DNA from: Coemansia sp. RSA 922
Lineage: Eukaryota > Kickxellomycota > Kickxellomycetes > Kickxellales > Kickxellaceae
Length of the DNA stretch: 43,454 nucleotides
NCBI GenBank assembly: GCA_027577415.1
Contig: JANBQS010000056.1
Span: 1 to 43,454, forward strand
Reading direction: 5' to 3'
Under the pieces are notes generated by a model that saw only the letters and a list, made by a program, of their open reading frames with translations, had not been told where the DNA came from and made no database searches. Shown one piece after another: positions 1 to 9,722 of this stretch. The stretch's first letter is position 1. Each line of letters starts with the position of its first letter. Position numbers and translations under genes: made by a program.

Positions 1-117
1 GAGATGAAGATCCACAAGCGTCTCATCGACCTGTTCTCGCCCTCGGACATTGTCAAGCAGATCACCTCCATCCCCATCGAGATCGGAGTTGAGGTCGAGG
101 TCACCATCGCCAACTAA
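1..117 (+). CDS. RPS20: 40S ribosomal protein uS10 (RPS20), 3' end only
   Basis: The first 38 codons of the window form an open frame that starts outside the window and ends at TAA (115-117). The peptide contains [17 protein letters not shown] and ends EVEVTIAN. This is the C-terminal third of the universal uS10 family, a small-subunit head protein of cytosolic ribosomes. The phrase HKRLIDL(x)SPS(x)IVKQIT followed by GVEVEVTI is diagnostic of the eukaryotic S20 form. The 5' part of the gene is missing. The stop codon lies 159 bp from the stop codon of the convergent P450, so the two 3' UTRs probably lie close together or overlap. Identity is nearly certain; only the missing 5' part is unknown. 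Confidence 0.95.
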   Translation, partial: EMKIHKRLIDLFSPSDIVKQITSIPIEIGVEVEVTIAN

Positions 118-276
118 GCGGTTCTGTGTGTATGCCTATGCGTGTGCCACCTCAGCGGGAGGTCAAGTTACTTTGAGTTATTTTAATATCCAATATACGT
201 TGCTTGATCTCTCCACATTACACCATGTCTCTAAAAGCTGTATTGAGATTAGAACGAAAGACTCTAAGATACCCTC

Positions 277-1884
277 TTATTCTTTGTGCTTGGACACCAC
301 CAGGCGACAATCTCTATCGGGGTTGGCTGGCTTGATAATAATAAACTGTGTCTCGTCCATTTGCTTCGGGTGCCCATGCTTGTCAAGGACATTTGGTCCC
401 AAGTGCGTGTAATCCGCCGGCAACTCCCAGTCGTAATCCTTCAGGATATTGGAAAATACAGTTAGCATCTCCCACCACGCCAGCTGCCGACCTGGACACA
501 CACGCTTGCCCGAGCTGAATGTCAACACGTTGTGACGCGCGCTGTCGTCGTCTAGAAAGCGCTGCGGATTAAAGATACGCGGCTGGTTCCAGAATGCCGG
601 GTGATTGTTCGCTGCGAACATGTTCACGAGTATCATTGTGCCCTCGGGGATATAATGACCCTGGATCGTTGTTCCGCCCTTGGGCGACATCCGCGGCAAG
701 TAGCCACCAGTAATAGGCGCCAAACGCAGCGACTCGTACAGACATGCCTCGACAAATGGCAGGTGCGCTCGACTCTCGCTGTACGTAATGACATGGTCCT
801 GGCTAAACTGGCCCCGCACTTCGGCTACGGCACGCTTGTAGCACTCCGGATATAGCATGAGCAAGTGCACCGCCCAGGTAAGTGTGCCCGAAACAGTATC
901 TGACCCCGCCATCATCATTAGCACACATTCGCCATGTATATGTTCTGAATCCATGCGAACTTTGGACGCCGGGTCTTCGGCATCGATGAACGCCTGTAGC
1001 AGATCGGCAGGCTTCTTGCAATCCTCGTCCACCTTGGTCTGCGCTGCTAAAAGCTGTCTGCGAGTGGCTATGGATTCGTGGGCATAGGCGCTGAACCGAT
1101 TATAACGACCCTCCCAGGGATAAAGCATGAGTGTCGCCAGCCAGCTGGGCAGCAGTTGGAACAAAGCGCGCACGCCTAGGTAAAATATCATGCTGGCCAC
1201 CCACTTGGCCGTCGGCGTGTCGTTGACGCTCAGCTCCTCAATCTGCTTGCCAAACGCCAGGACGCCAATGGTGTCAAATGCTAGATAAAGAAAGTCGTCG
1301 CAGTAGTTGACCTCGGCTCGCCCAGTAGGAGCCTGCACAATAAGCTCGTCCCACTTTTTCTTGATTGACAAGATGCCGTGGTCCATGATTTTCTGTTCCA
1401 TTTTGGACAAGTACGATGGATTGAAGTACGGCCCCAGCTGGTGATGTCTCGAGTTTGCCAGTTCGAAATCGCGCGCGCTGACAGTGTTCTCAGTGCCAGT
1501 AAACCGCAGCACCTTATAGTGGTCAGCCTTGCGTACTGTCGGATTTCCCAGTAGAGCACGGATGTCGGCAGGGTTGCCAATGCCCACGGCGTTTGGCATC
1601 AAGACGGAAATGTCGCCGTAATTCTCAAAGTCGGTCTTGGCCAAGTATGACGAGTACCCGCCGACGGAAAACAACTCGGTCCTTAGACTGGTAATGCGTG
1701 ATACAAAAGAGCCCCGAATATTCCGAAGTGGTGAGGTCCAAAACGCGACATAGACTCTGTGAATGGCCAAGGCAACGAGCACGAGCAGCAGATACCGAAC
1801 ATAGATGTACCACTTTGCTATAACGCTCACTTGGAATTGCTCGACAAACCACCCGGCCCGATGGAGCTGTAGCAAGTCTATCAT
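277..1884 (-). CDS. Membrane-anchored cytochrome P450 monooxygenase
   Basis: A 535-aa protein with every P450 hallmark: an N-terminal membrane anchor (about residues 28-49), the I-helix oxygen-binding motif AGSDT (326-330), the K-helix ExxR as ESLR (384-387), a PERF-like NPQRF, and the haem loop FSSGKRVCPGRQLA with ligand Cys463. Length and anchor fit an ER-bound eukaryotic (class II type) P450 fed by NADPH-P450 reductase. The frame is open upstream to an ATG at 2022. I chose the ATG at 1884 because it sits in an ACCACCATGA context just before the anchor, and because a TATA-like element lies only a few bases beyond the upstream ATG. The substrate cannot be read from the sequence. The nearby acyltransferases suggest secondary metabolism or detoxification, which is inference. 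No intron is needed. Confidence 0.9.
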   Translation of the reverse strand: MIDLLQLHRAGWFVEQFQVSVIAKWYIYVRYLLLVLVALAIHRVYVAFWTSPLRNIRGSFVSRITSLRTELFSVGGYSSYLAKTDFENYGDISVLMPNAVGIGNPADIRALLGNPTVRKADHYKVLRFTGTENTVSARDFELANSRHHQLGPYFNPSYLSKMEQKIMDHGILSIKKKWDELIVQAPTGRAEVNYCDDFLYLAFDTIGVLAFGKQIEELSVNDTPTAKWVASMIFYLGVRALFQLLPSWLATLMLYPWEGRYNRFSAYAHESIATRRQLLAAQTKVDEDCKKPADLLQAFIDAEDPASKVRMDSEHIHGECVLMMMAGSDTVSGTLTWAVHLLMLYPECYKRAVAEVRGQFSQDHVITYSESRAHLPFVEACLYESLRLAPITGGYLPRMSPKGGTTIQGHYIPEGTMILVNMFAANNHPAFWNQPRIFNPQRFLDDDSARHNVLTFSSGKRVCPGRQLAWWEMLTVFSNILKDYDWELPADYTHLGPNVLDKHGHPKQMDETQFIIIKPANPDRDCRLVVSKHKE

Positions 1885-2023
1885 GGTGGTACCAGGGTTT
1901 GCTAAAAAAAAAAAATCTTGCCCGTTGCTGGTAGTCAGGAATAAAGTATGCAAATAGTAAGATGTGTCTAAATCTTGGGGATACAGAAAATAAAGACATG
2001 TCTCTTGCGTCCCCGATGCCATG

Positions 2024-2031
2024 CATAAATA
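2024..2031 (-). promoter_or_regulatory. TATA-like element upstream of the P450
   Basis: On the minus strand this reads TATTTATG, about 140 bp before the chosen P450 start codon. It abuts the alternative upstream ATG (2020-2022). Transcription starting about 30 bp downstream would exclude that ATG from the mRNA, which favours the start at 1884. This is prediction only. Confidence 0.35.
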
Positions 2032-2768
2032 CCTGCCGTTCTACGACCTGCCCCGAGCCAGTAGAAAACAGTAGAGTGATTTCTCATTTTTTTTAGAATT
2101 CTAAGCCGCCGCCGCCTTGCAGCATTGTTCTCATGTCATAAATATTCATTTTCGGCGCAATCACAAAGCACCCCACAGCTTAATCACTAAGCCTCATAAT
2201 CGTGTTAGGTCATAAATTACAATGCAAGATTTGTCGTGTAGATGTAGGCACTCCACCAGCTAACAAGGTAAATAGTCGATTTCACTAGATACTCGGCGAT
2301 ATTTGCGGTTACTTTCTGAAATGAGCTGACTTCTCTATATGCTCCAACATGGAGAACCGCCGATAGACGCTTTGCTCGAGAACATGGAGGAGCTATGCGT
2401 GGACAGCACAGTGTAACAACATTTCCCAGGGTCTTTGTTTTATTCTCACCTGCCTACCTTGCAGGCCTAGTGAATACCATTTTGTCAGCAATAAACCTTG
2501 AAGAAATGAAAGATGTAGGATAATATCTAGCTGGACAAGCCCCCCAGCTGCCTCAAACTGCACTCGCTGCCGTGTACTTGAGTGGCGTGTGTGAACACAT
2601 GTCATTTCTCACACGCCTCTTTTTAGTTGAGGTGGCAAGGTTCGGCTTTTCAAAATCCGTAAAACAGGTGTCTTGAGAGCTGGGATTCACAGGAATGTGC
2701 TGTGTTATTGATTTTTTGGCGCAAACATTAAGCGCAAATTTGTTGTGATTAATTATATAAAAATCGGT
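2032..2768. other. AT-rich spacer without a recognisable gene
   Basis: I see no coding sequence, RNA gene or clear repeat here. The stretch has scattered stops in all frames and several short A/T runs. It probably contains the distal promoter of the P450 and the 3' flank of the degraded gene that follows. Confidence 0.5.
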
Positions 2769-3131
2769 TCATGCCACAGTAGGCGGATTAACGGGTGCAG
2801 CCGGGGCGTGGGTGCCGTCATCCAGAGCCGACTGCTGATGATACTGAATTATGTGATGTAGGCGGCCGGCCACTTGTTGCGATTCGTTTCTAAATAAGAT
2901 CTTCCAATCAAGCTCGTCGTCGCCGGGAACAAAGTGGTACCACCGGTTAGACACCACTAACCAGCGTTTTTGAGTATGCGTGGGGCCTTAACCATAGAGT
3001 AAGAGTAGTAGAAGTCGTATAGAATACGCGAGATGACGGCAGATTTCCAGCGGAGGAACATGGCCAAACCGTCGAGCCTTTTTGCCGTCCAGTGACAGCT
3101 CTGCTCAAGCGCGGAAAATCTCCCAGACTGC
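2769..3131 (-). pseudogene. Frameshifted 3' remnant of an unidentified gene
   Basis: Two adjacent frames on the minus strand read like protein and join near 2960-2990. The upstream part (about 3131-2965) includes LAMFLRWKSAVISRILYDFY. The downstream part (about 2990-2769) includes RWLVVSNRWYHFVPGDDELD, continues to the stop, and is rich in charged and aromatic residues. The upstream part begins just after a good 3' splice site: a TACTAAA branch-like element, then GGCAG at about 3132. No short intron reconciles the two frames, so a one-base indel in the C or A run near 2960-2985 is the simplest explanation. No family was recognised. It could instead be a poorly modelled real gene or contain a sequencing error. 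Confidence 0.4.
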
Positions 3132-3910
3132 CAGACCGTTTAGTACGTCGGCATTCTGTGTTATCAAAGCGAGGCTGGTATCCCGCTTCAGTTGAACTAG
3201 ATACGTATAATCTAATTAGTGGAGGAAATGGAGTTATTAAAATTATATTCATGTCGTATTCACAAGACCACCAATTTTAATAAGACGAGTGTATTTTGGC
3301 AACTAAACATGGCAAGACAAGGCCGGAGAGAAGAGAAAAGTCGGAAATCGTTGGGTGAGTTGTGCTCATAGCTCTGTGAAGAGCTAGAGTAAGAGCCCAC
3401 TGGCGGGTTCTCCTTGCTCAGGCTGAAGTTGTCGTGTCGATACAAATATATATCAGTACATTTCTAGTAGCAATCTCAGGAGCTTGTCGCGGCGGGAAAC
3501 AATGCAGAGTCGAAGTAGCACTTCCAGCCACAAGTCGCCATTGCACTAGGCTGGACATCCTTCCATCAGTGACGAGTTGAATGATGTTCACAACTACCCA
3601 GCACTATTACACCCGTCAAAGTATTTTATTTTTTAGCCAGCTCCTGCGAAGTATTTTGCTTCCATCAGAACGTCTGGTGAGAACCCACCACGGGCGCCTC
3701 CCTGCCGCCACATGTCAGGTGCATTGAGTCGCTGGCGGATGGAAGATAACGTGCACCAAAAGTCAATGTGCTTTGCAACAAGTGGCGCATGGGCATCTAT
3801 TGTTTATTCTATCTAAGACAAAGAGCACACTACTACCAAAACGAGAAATATGTCCACACAAATGGTAGAGCATGCACAAACGCCACCGACAGCGTGATAA
3901 ACGCAGCGAC
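3132..3910. other. Spacer upstream of acyltransferase 1; possible further gene debris
   Basis: Mostly AT-rich and non-coding. A minus-strand frame at 3260-3445 has a Ser/Asn/Pro-rich stretch that could be an upstream exon of the remnant at 2769-3131, but the bases between them (about 3190-3260) are very AT-rich and look non-coding. The end nearest 3911 should carry the acyltransferase promoter. Confidence 0.35.
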
Positions 3911-3918
3911 TATAAAAG
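3911..3918 (+). promoter_or_regulatory. TATA box of acyltransferase 1
   Basis: A perfect TATAAAAG lies 101 bp upstream of the ATG at 4012. The sequence just before that ATG (TTCTTTACAG) resembles a 3' splice site, so a short intron in the 5' leader is possible. Confidence 0.55.
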
Positions 3919-4011
3919 CCCCCTCGCTCCATGTTGGGGCAAGTTTAGCTAGCTCTACTCTCTTGTTTAACATTGTTAATATTTTTGCTCTCGTACTTAT
4001 TCTTTACAGCC

Positions 4012-5505
4012 ATGGAGTATTTTGCCGCCAACGTTGAGTCGCAAACCATTGAGCTAGCTGTATTGGACACTCTGTCGTCGTTTTCAAACATTCCGTTTAT
4101 CTACCACTTTGAGAATACAATGGCAGCAGACAAGCGCGACCTGTTTATGCCCGGAGATGCCTTGCGAGATTCCTTTTACAAGACCCTGCTCGAGTTTCCT
4201 TTGCTGGCTGGGCATTTGCACATGGGGGCTGAAGGCAGAGGATCGGTTGTGGTTGATCGCGACAACCTCAACCTTCCCGAGTATCGCGAGTCGACTTACG
4301 ATGTCCACTTTGATGAGCTCAAGGCAGCCAACTACAACTGGGACTTATTTCCAAAGGATCTTGTGTCGGTGTGTGTGGTTACTACTGCTGGAGCAGACGG
4401 TGTAATCAAGCTAGCCAACATTCATTGCGCTCGTCTTCGCGATAACAGTGGCATGCTTTTATTTGCCAATATGTCGCACTACGTTGTTGACGGCATCGGG
4501 TTCTGCGCATTTATGGATAGATGGGCGGAGCATTGTCGCCAAGCATGCTGCAATGATGTCAGATCAGTCGTGGAGCATCGCGTATTCCATTTTGACCGCA
4601 ACATTGTGCATAAGGCACTATCGCTTGATCGACGGCCAACGTCTGCCGCTGCTTCGGACCTGTTTTTCGTTCCAAGGTTTGCTGCTAGCGCTCTTGCGTG
4701 GATTTCTCCTGCCCTACGTGGGCGAATTATGAGCGTTGTTGCGTCAATGGGCAAGCCTGAAGCCCACATGTTTCACATTTCAAAGGAGCGCTTGGAAACC
4801 CTACGATGCTCGCTTAGCGACTATGTCCCCAGCGATATACGCCTCTCAGACAACGACTTGATCGCCTCACTCGCCAGCATGACTATTGTTAATGGGATTA
4901 AAAGCGCGATGACAAGTAGTGGTAATGGAGGTATTCTAAGCCGACTGATGTCTGTCAGCTCAAGCATTTTAGGCGATCTGTTTGCCAAGACGGAGAATGG
5001 GCATCTAACATTCGTGATTGCCGACATACGCCACCGACTAGATATCTGCGACATTGGCTACACTGGCAATTGCGTCATTCCGCAGCTAGTGGTCAACTCG
5101 CTACAACGAATGGAGTCGCCTATCACACCCGAATCACACGCACAAGTCGCGAGTCGAGTGCGAGCAGCTGTCCAGGACTTTGACGGACCGTATATAAGTC
5201 AGTTTGTCGACACTCTGAACAGATTCCCCAGTAGCTTTGCTCAGCCGCTGGTATACACGATTAACCACCCCGAAAAGGTTTTTATCACTAACCAGTCGCG
5301 GTTTCCGCTCTATGGTCTCAACTTTGGCTTTGGAACCCCGGTGTGGGTGAGCCCAATCCCACACAGTGCGATAAACTTTGTGAAAGTCATGCCTGTTCAC
5401 CCGTCCCAGACCGGATACAACATTCACATGACTACAACCTCGCGTGCAATGAGCAACATACTCTGCAACCCAAGCTGGCTTGATTTGGCCACGCTCATAT
5501 TTTAA
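4012..5505 (+). CDS. BAHD-like (transferase family) acyltransferase 1
   Basis: A 497-aa intronless protein. It carries the acyltransferase catalytic motif HxxxDG as HYVVDG (His156, Asp160, Gly161), placed about one third along, and near the C-terminus NFGFG (437-441), which corresponds to the structural DFGWG motif of BAHD enzymes. Such enzymes move an acyl group from acyl-CoA to an alcohol or amine, usually in the cytosol; fungal relatives act in toxin or pigment biosynthesis and in detoxification. The frame is open 39 bp further upstream. I chose the ATG at 4012 because the paralogue at 8193-9722 aligns from almost the same point (both have SQTIEL then VLDTL). No signal peptide is evident. 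The acceptor substrate cannot be inferred. It is divergent from the P450 across the gene remnant. Confidence 0.85.
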   Translation: MEYFAANVESQTIELAVLDTLSSFSNIPFIYHFENTMAADKRDLFMPGDALRDSFYKTLLEFPLLAGHLHMGAEGRGSVVVDRDNLNLPEYRESTYDVHFDELKAANYNWDLFPKDLVSVCVVTTAGADGVIKLANIHCARLRDNSGMLLFANMSHYVVDGIGFCAFMDRWAEHCRQACCNDVRSVVEHRVFHFDRNIVHKALSLDRRPTSAAASDLFFVPRFAASALAWISPALRGRIMSVVASMGKPEAHMFHISKERLETLRCSLSDYVPSDIRLSDNDLIASLASMTIVNGIKSAMTSSGNGGILSRLMSVSSSILGDLFAKTENGHLTFVIADIRHRLDICDIGYTGNCVIPQLVVNSLQRMESPITPESHAQVASRVRAAVQDFDGPYISQFVDTLNRFPSSFAQPLVYTINHPEKVFITNQSRFPLYGLNFGFGTPVWVSPIPHSAINFVKVMPVHPSQTGYNIHMTTTSRAMSNILCNPSWLDLATLIF

Positions 5506-5742
5506 GCATATCTTCTTACGTCCAATTATAAGTTATAACAGTCGCTATTTGTGTCTATTTTATCACTAACCAACTCCAGTTAACCAATTTCTCAATGCCA
5601 ACGTCTTAGTGCATCTACAAACAAATCCAAATTAATATCCAGCAAACTGCTGCGGAGGTTGTTCATTGAAACCATGCTATCCTTCAGTCTCTCCTTCCAA
5701 CAGAGAGTGTGCTTGCCAGCGAACACCTCATAATCCTCGCTC
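5506..5742. other. Spacer between acyltransferase 1 and the retrotransposon remnant
   Basis: This contains the 3' flank of acyltransferase 1. A minus-strand frame runs through it from about 5927 to 5592 and has a protein-like end (LDINLDLFVDALRRWH), but it overlaps the retroelement and has no recognisable domain. The true 5' end of the retroelement may lie within this stretch. Confidence 0.3.
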
Positions 5743-7850
5743 ATGAGTATGCACTGTAAGCCCAAAAGCAGTTCAATTCGGCCTACCAGCAAGCAGCAAT
5801 CGCCTGATGGCAATGCAGACTGCGCCTGTTCAGTTGATACCATGATGCACAGCATTAGCCGCCGTATCCGGGCAGAGCAGAGTTCCGCCTCACCGAGCAA
5901 CATACAGCACAAGGGTAAACGAGCCATCGACGTCGTTCAAGAGCATTTTGGTATAGTACTAAACCACAACGCCAGCCCGATCAGCATCGTTGATGAGGAA
6001 TACTGACGCCACCTACGGAAGAGTCAGACCAACCCATTCACGACTGATGCAGTGAAGCATGCGCACAGGTGCTGTGGATCCAGCAAAGCACCCGGTCCAG
6101 ACGAACTCCAAGTAGAAGCTCTCAAAGCCAGTTCTGACGCAGTCGATGCTCTTACGCAGCTACTCCAGCTCTGTTAGCACTTTGGCGCCGTCCCAGTCGC
6201 GTGGAAGCAATCCCGACTAGTGCCCATCTTTAAGAAGGGTAACCCCGCGATGGTCGCCAACTACCGTCCTATATATATTGGACCTATACTAAGGAAGGTT
6301 ACTGAGAAATGAATACTCACTCCGATTACCCAGAAGATGTGCTCGCTCGATCGCAGCCAGCAGGGCTTTCACTTCCGCTGGTCCACAGTCGAATCCATAG
6401 CAGCACTCCAAACAGCATCATCATCATGCCAACGGGGATTCTGCGTCATCCTAGCTTGGGATATTAAAGACGTGTATGAGACCGTGTACCCTGCCGGACG
6501 ATTTGCAAGAACAAACTTGACGGCCACCTATACCCCCTAGTAAAGGCCATGCAGCTGAAGGCGTCATTTGTGGCCGTGGTAGATAACGAGCTATCCGAAC
6601 AGCAAGTAGTCCTTGGCGGCGTAGTACAGGGCTCCTCCCTGCCATTGTTGTTCAATTATATAATTGACAAAGCACCAGGCCTGGTGCACAAGGAAGGGCT
6701 GAGTGCCTGCGCTGCACGCCGTCACATTGATGTCATTGCCTTTGCCAATGACATTGCCACAGTTGCTCGCTCGCCCGACGAAGCACAGAGCATCTTGGAT
6801 ATGATGTCCACATTTGCCGCCGCCGAACGGAAGATTACATGGGCCCCAGAGAAGTGTGTCTTTCTAGCTACGCCGCAACTGTCACTTCAGATCGATGAAC
6901 AGGCTCTTCCGCAAGAGCATTACTTCAAGTACCTTGGAGTTATGATCGGCGTCAAGGGCATTGCTCCCAAAAAAAACACAGAGTTGCTATGTGCGCGCGC
7001 ACGAGCCAAGCTTGGCTACATGCGCAGCGTTGGCATCACGCACCTGGGTGGTAATCTAAACCGGGTAATTGGCATGTATAAGGCCTTTATCCGGCCCAAC
7101 ATGGAGTACGCCCTGGAGATCTGCTTTCCAAACGCCTGGCTTATCAAGGTGCTGGAGCACTGCCAGGGTGACATGTTGCGCGCCATGCTTGGAGTACCCA
7201 AGTCAACGTCATATGCGGCTATTCTTTTTCTGTATAAGATGGAGACAATGGAGCACCGCTGGCGTGCAAAGATATCCAGCTGCATTCGCCGTCGTCAGCC
7301 CGACACCGACGACAAGCACATTCTAAGTGGCCTTTTCGACATGGAACGCGTTGCGAAGATGAAGAGTAGCCGCCTGATCCCGCAGCTGTGCCAGGAGGCA
7401 TATTGCGCTGGCTCACCTCATCGCATCACCATGACCATTGGCGAAAAGAAGCAGGCCTGCCTACAGACTCTTAGGAGCGTTATCAAGTTAGCCACACGAG
7501 TCGCTCAGATCACGTTGCGGGGCTTCATATGTTCGATGTTTGTACAGCACAGGACGCCGATCATCCATTGGCTTCTAGGCGCTGTGGCGGTTCAACCCTC
7601 ACAATGCCAAAAGTGTGGCGGGACTATATCTCGCGACCACGCCGCAGACTGCATCAGTGCCGCCACTAAGCTTGGCCCTCTCGTTGCAAATGCCACGCGG
7701 GCAACAAAGGCAATGCCTACAACAGGCAAATGCCTACAACAGGCAAATGCCATTGATGCCGTGCTCATGGCTCTAAACAAGGACGATATGGCTAGTGCGA
7801 TTAAGATTGCATTGGTCATTGGCAAGATCTATACCCATTGCCTCTGTTGA
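5743..7850 (+). mobile_element. Dead non-LTR (LINE-type) retrotransposon, ORF2 remnant
   Basis: The translation carries the reverse-transcriptase order of LINE elements: KAPGPDELQVEALKA, then VPIFKKGNPAMVANYRPI, a motif-A-like DIKDVYETV, motif B GVVQGSS (after 6600), motif C FANDIATVA (6741), the thumb, and a C-terminal Cys/His knuckle CQKCGGTISRDHAADC (about 7609-7652). The part before 6540 lies in one frame with stops at 6004, about 6169, about 6307 and 6538. From about 6549 the frame is shifted and stays open for 433 codons. Motif C reads FAND where active elements have F/YADD, so the first catalytic Asp is lost. No endonuclease domain, poly(A) tail or target-site duplication was found, so the 5' end given is approximate. 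It lies between two inverted acyltransferase paralogues. Confidence 0.85.
7713..7746 (+). repeat. Tandem 17-bp duplication inside the retroelement
   Basis: ATGCCTACAACAGGCAA occurs twice without spacing (7713-7729 and 7730-7746). Because 17 is not a multiple of three, the duplication changes the downstream reading frame. The last ~35 codons of the open frame are therefore probably not the original C-terminus. Confidence 0.85.
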
Positions 7851-8192
7851 CACATGCTTATAATAACACTTATGTCCCTCCTAATTCTGAGTGGTGCTCC
7901 CAAGAAGAGTTATCAACAACACTAAAGCAGCATCAGTATAAACATAATCAAGGGTTTAGACAACATAGATAGGGTAAACGTTCTTTAAATTATCAATACA
8001 CTTATTTATATAGTAAATTTTGATATTCGTCTTGTCAACAGTTGCATGTTTATAATTGTACACTACGTTAAAATATTATTGGTGATACTCAAGTTGATCC
8101 AAGCCTTGTTGCATTGCCTTAAATTAGTTATACCAGTTCCACTAAACTAAGATTGTGGATGTTTTCATGAAACCACAGTTCGACACTTGTTA
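7851..8192. other. AT-rich spacer, no gene seen
   Basis: This lies between the retroelement remnant and the convergent acyltransferase 2. It is strongly AT-rich, with no open frame of note and no clear poly(A) tail for the retroelement. It presumably includes the 3' flank of acyltransferase 2. Confidence 0.5.
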
Positions 8193-9722
8193 TCAATAAT
8201 TTGTTCTGATTATGTAACTTGCCCAAACATTAGTAAATAATGTAGCATCCCAGTACACCAAGTCAGCGGTGTTCATCCAAAACTTGTTGCAAAGTATACT
8301 CGCCATGGCTTTCCTTGACATGGTTATGTGAATCCCGTAGCCACCAATCGATGGGTGTACTGGGATAATTGCCACGTAGTGCGGAAATTGAATCTCGATT
8401 GGGCTTACCCATGCAGGAATACCACTGCCAAAGTCGGCCTTGTATAACTCAAACCGAGACTGATTAGACACAACTGCTGGCATTCTAGTTATATCTTGCG
8501 CCAAGGGGCACATGAAGCGCGAGGGATCATTGTTTAGCGTAGCAAACAACTGTCCAATGTAGGGAGCGCCTATGTGATGGACTAGCTGCCGCACTCTTCT
8601 AGCCACCAGAGCCAGTGAGCAAGCATTAATACCACCAGTCATGCTCTCGAGTGAGTTGGTTAGACAACCTGCAAACACTGCATTTCCCATATACTTTGCG
8701 GTTCTCAGACGATCTAGCCGTGGGCGCGTATCAATGACAATCTCAGTAGCAAACTCCCGGCCTTGGACAAAGACTGAAGGAATAAGATATAAGGCTAAAT
8801 AATATAGAACGCCCAAATGGGAAGACCAAATAGTTTGCTCGGCTTCGCTCTGAGCAACCAGCATGCTTACAAGAGCAGTGAGAATGTCATTGTCTGAAAT
8901 GCGCTCGGTGCAGTCGACATACTCATTTATAGAAGAATGAAGCAATGTAAGCATGTATGAGGGGATGTGAAATAAATGACCCTTGTTGTGCGGAAGAGAA
9001 ACAGCACTGCCGATTAGTGCTCCTCGAGTTCTGGGTGAAATCCATGCCAGCCACTTGGCTAATAGACTCGATGTAGTAAACATATTTCTAGTGGAGTCAT
9101 CAAGTGCTCTTCGTTCTATGGGCATATGTCTAGCCAAGGTATTGCGTGTGAAGCTACCCTGAAACACGGGCAGTTCGCGTGTAGTGTCTCCACTGTGCAT
9201 CCACTTTGCAATCTCAGCCCAGCGATTGACAAATGTGCAGTATCCAATACCATCAAATACAGCATGAGTAGTATTGATTAACAAAACAAGTCCGCTGTTC
9301 TCTTGCTATCTGACTACGTGTATGTTGGCAAGTTTAATTGTGCCGTCTGCACTTGCCCTAGTAACGGAGCCAGTTGTGGCAACCCCGCGAGGCAAGGCAT
9401 CCCAGCTAAATTTGGAAGCCTGGAGATCTTGGAAATGTACATCGCTTTGGGACTCGAGGTATTCGGGGAAATTTATGTTGCCTCTATCCACGACAATCCT
9501 GGCGTGACCGCTGCCATCCATCTCCAGATGCCCGACCAGAATAGGAAAGTCCAGTAGGGTCATAATAAACGAGTCACGCAGCAGCTGTGAAGGCATGAAA
9601 TTGGAGTCGTCTGTATCATTTCTGTAATAAAAGAGAAAGGGTATGTTTGAAAACGACAACAGCGTGTCCAGGACACACAATTCGATAGTCTGTGACTGAA
9701 TGTCACGTAATAGCTTGTCCAT
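8193..9722 (-). pseudogene. BAHD-like acyltransferase 2, interrupted by one in-frame TAG
   Basis: This is a paralogue of the gene at 4012-5505. Both share SQTIEL...VLDTL, SFSNIPF, RDSF, the DG.IKLANIH stretch, the HxxxDG motif (here HAVFDG) and a C-terminal ADFGSG...AWVSPI in place of NFGFG. The reading frame is continuous from ATG (9722) to the stop (8193), 510 codons, except for one TAG at 9306-9308. The paralogue has Leu at that codon, in the context LANIHCARLRDNSG. No frameshift accompanies it and no plausible intron would remove it. The most direct reading is a recent pseudogene, since TTG or TTA to TAG takes one or two steps. A sequencing error, an allele-specific null or stop readthrough are alternatives. 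Both halves keep good coding quality. Confidence 0.8.

Noticed and set aside
277..2022. Longer P450 starting at the ATG at 2022
   Set aside because: The 46 extra residues are unlike a P450 N-terminus, the region holds a T-run, and a TATA-like element sits just upstream of that ATG. The ATG at 1884 has a much better context.
5592..5927. Minus-strand 111-codon frame ending in a protein-like stretch
   Set aside because: It overlaps the retroelement on the other strand, has no recognisable domain and no promoter. Kept only as a note.
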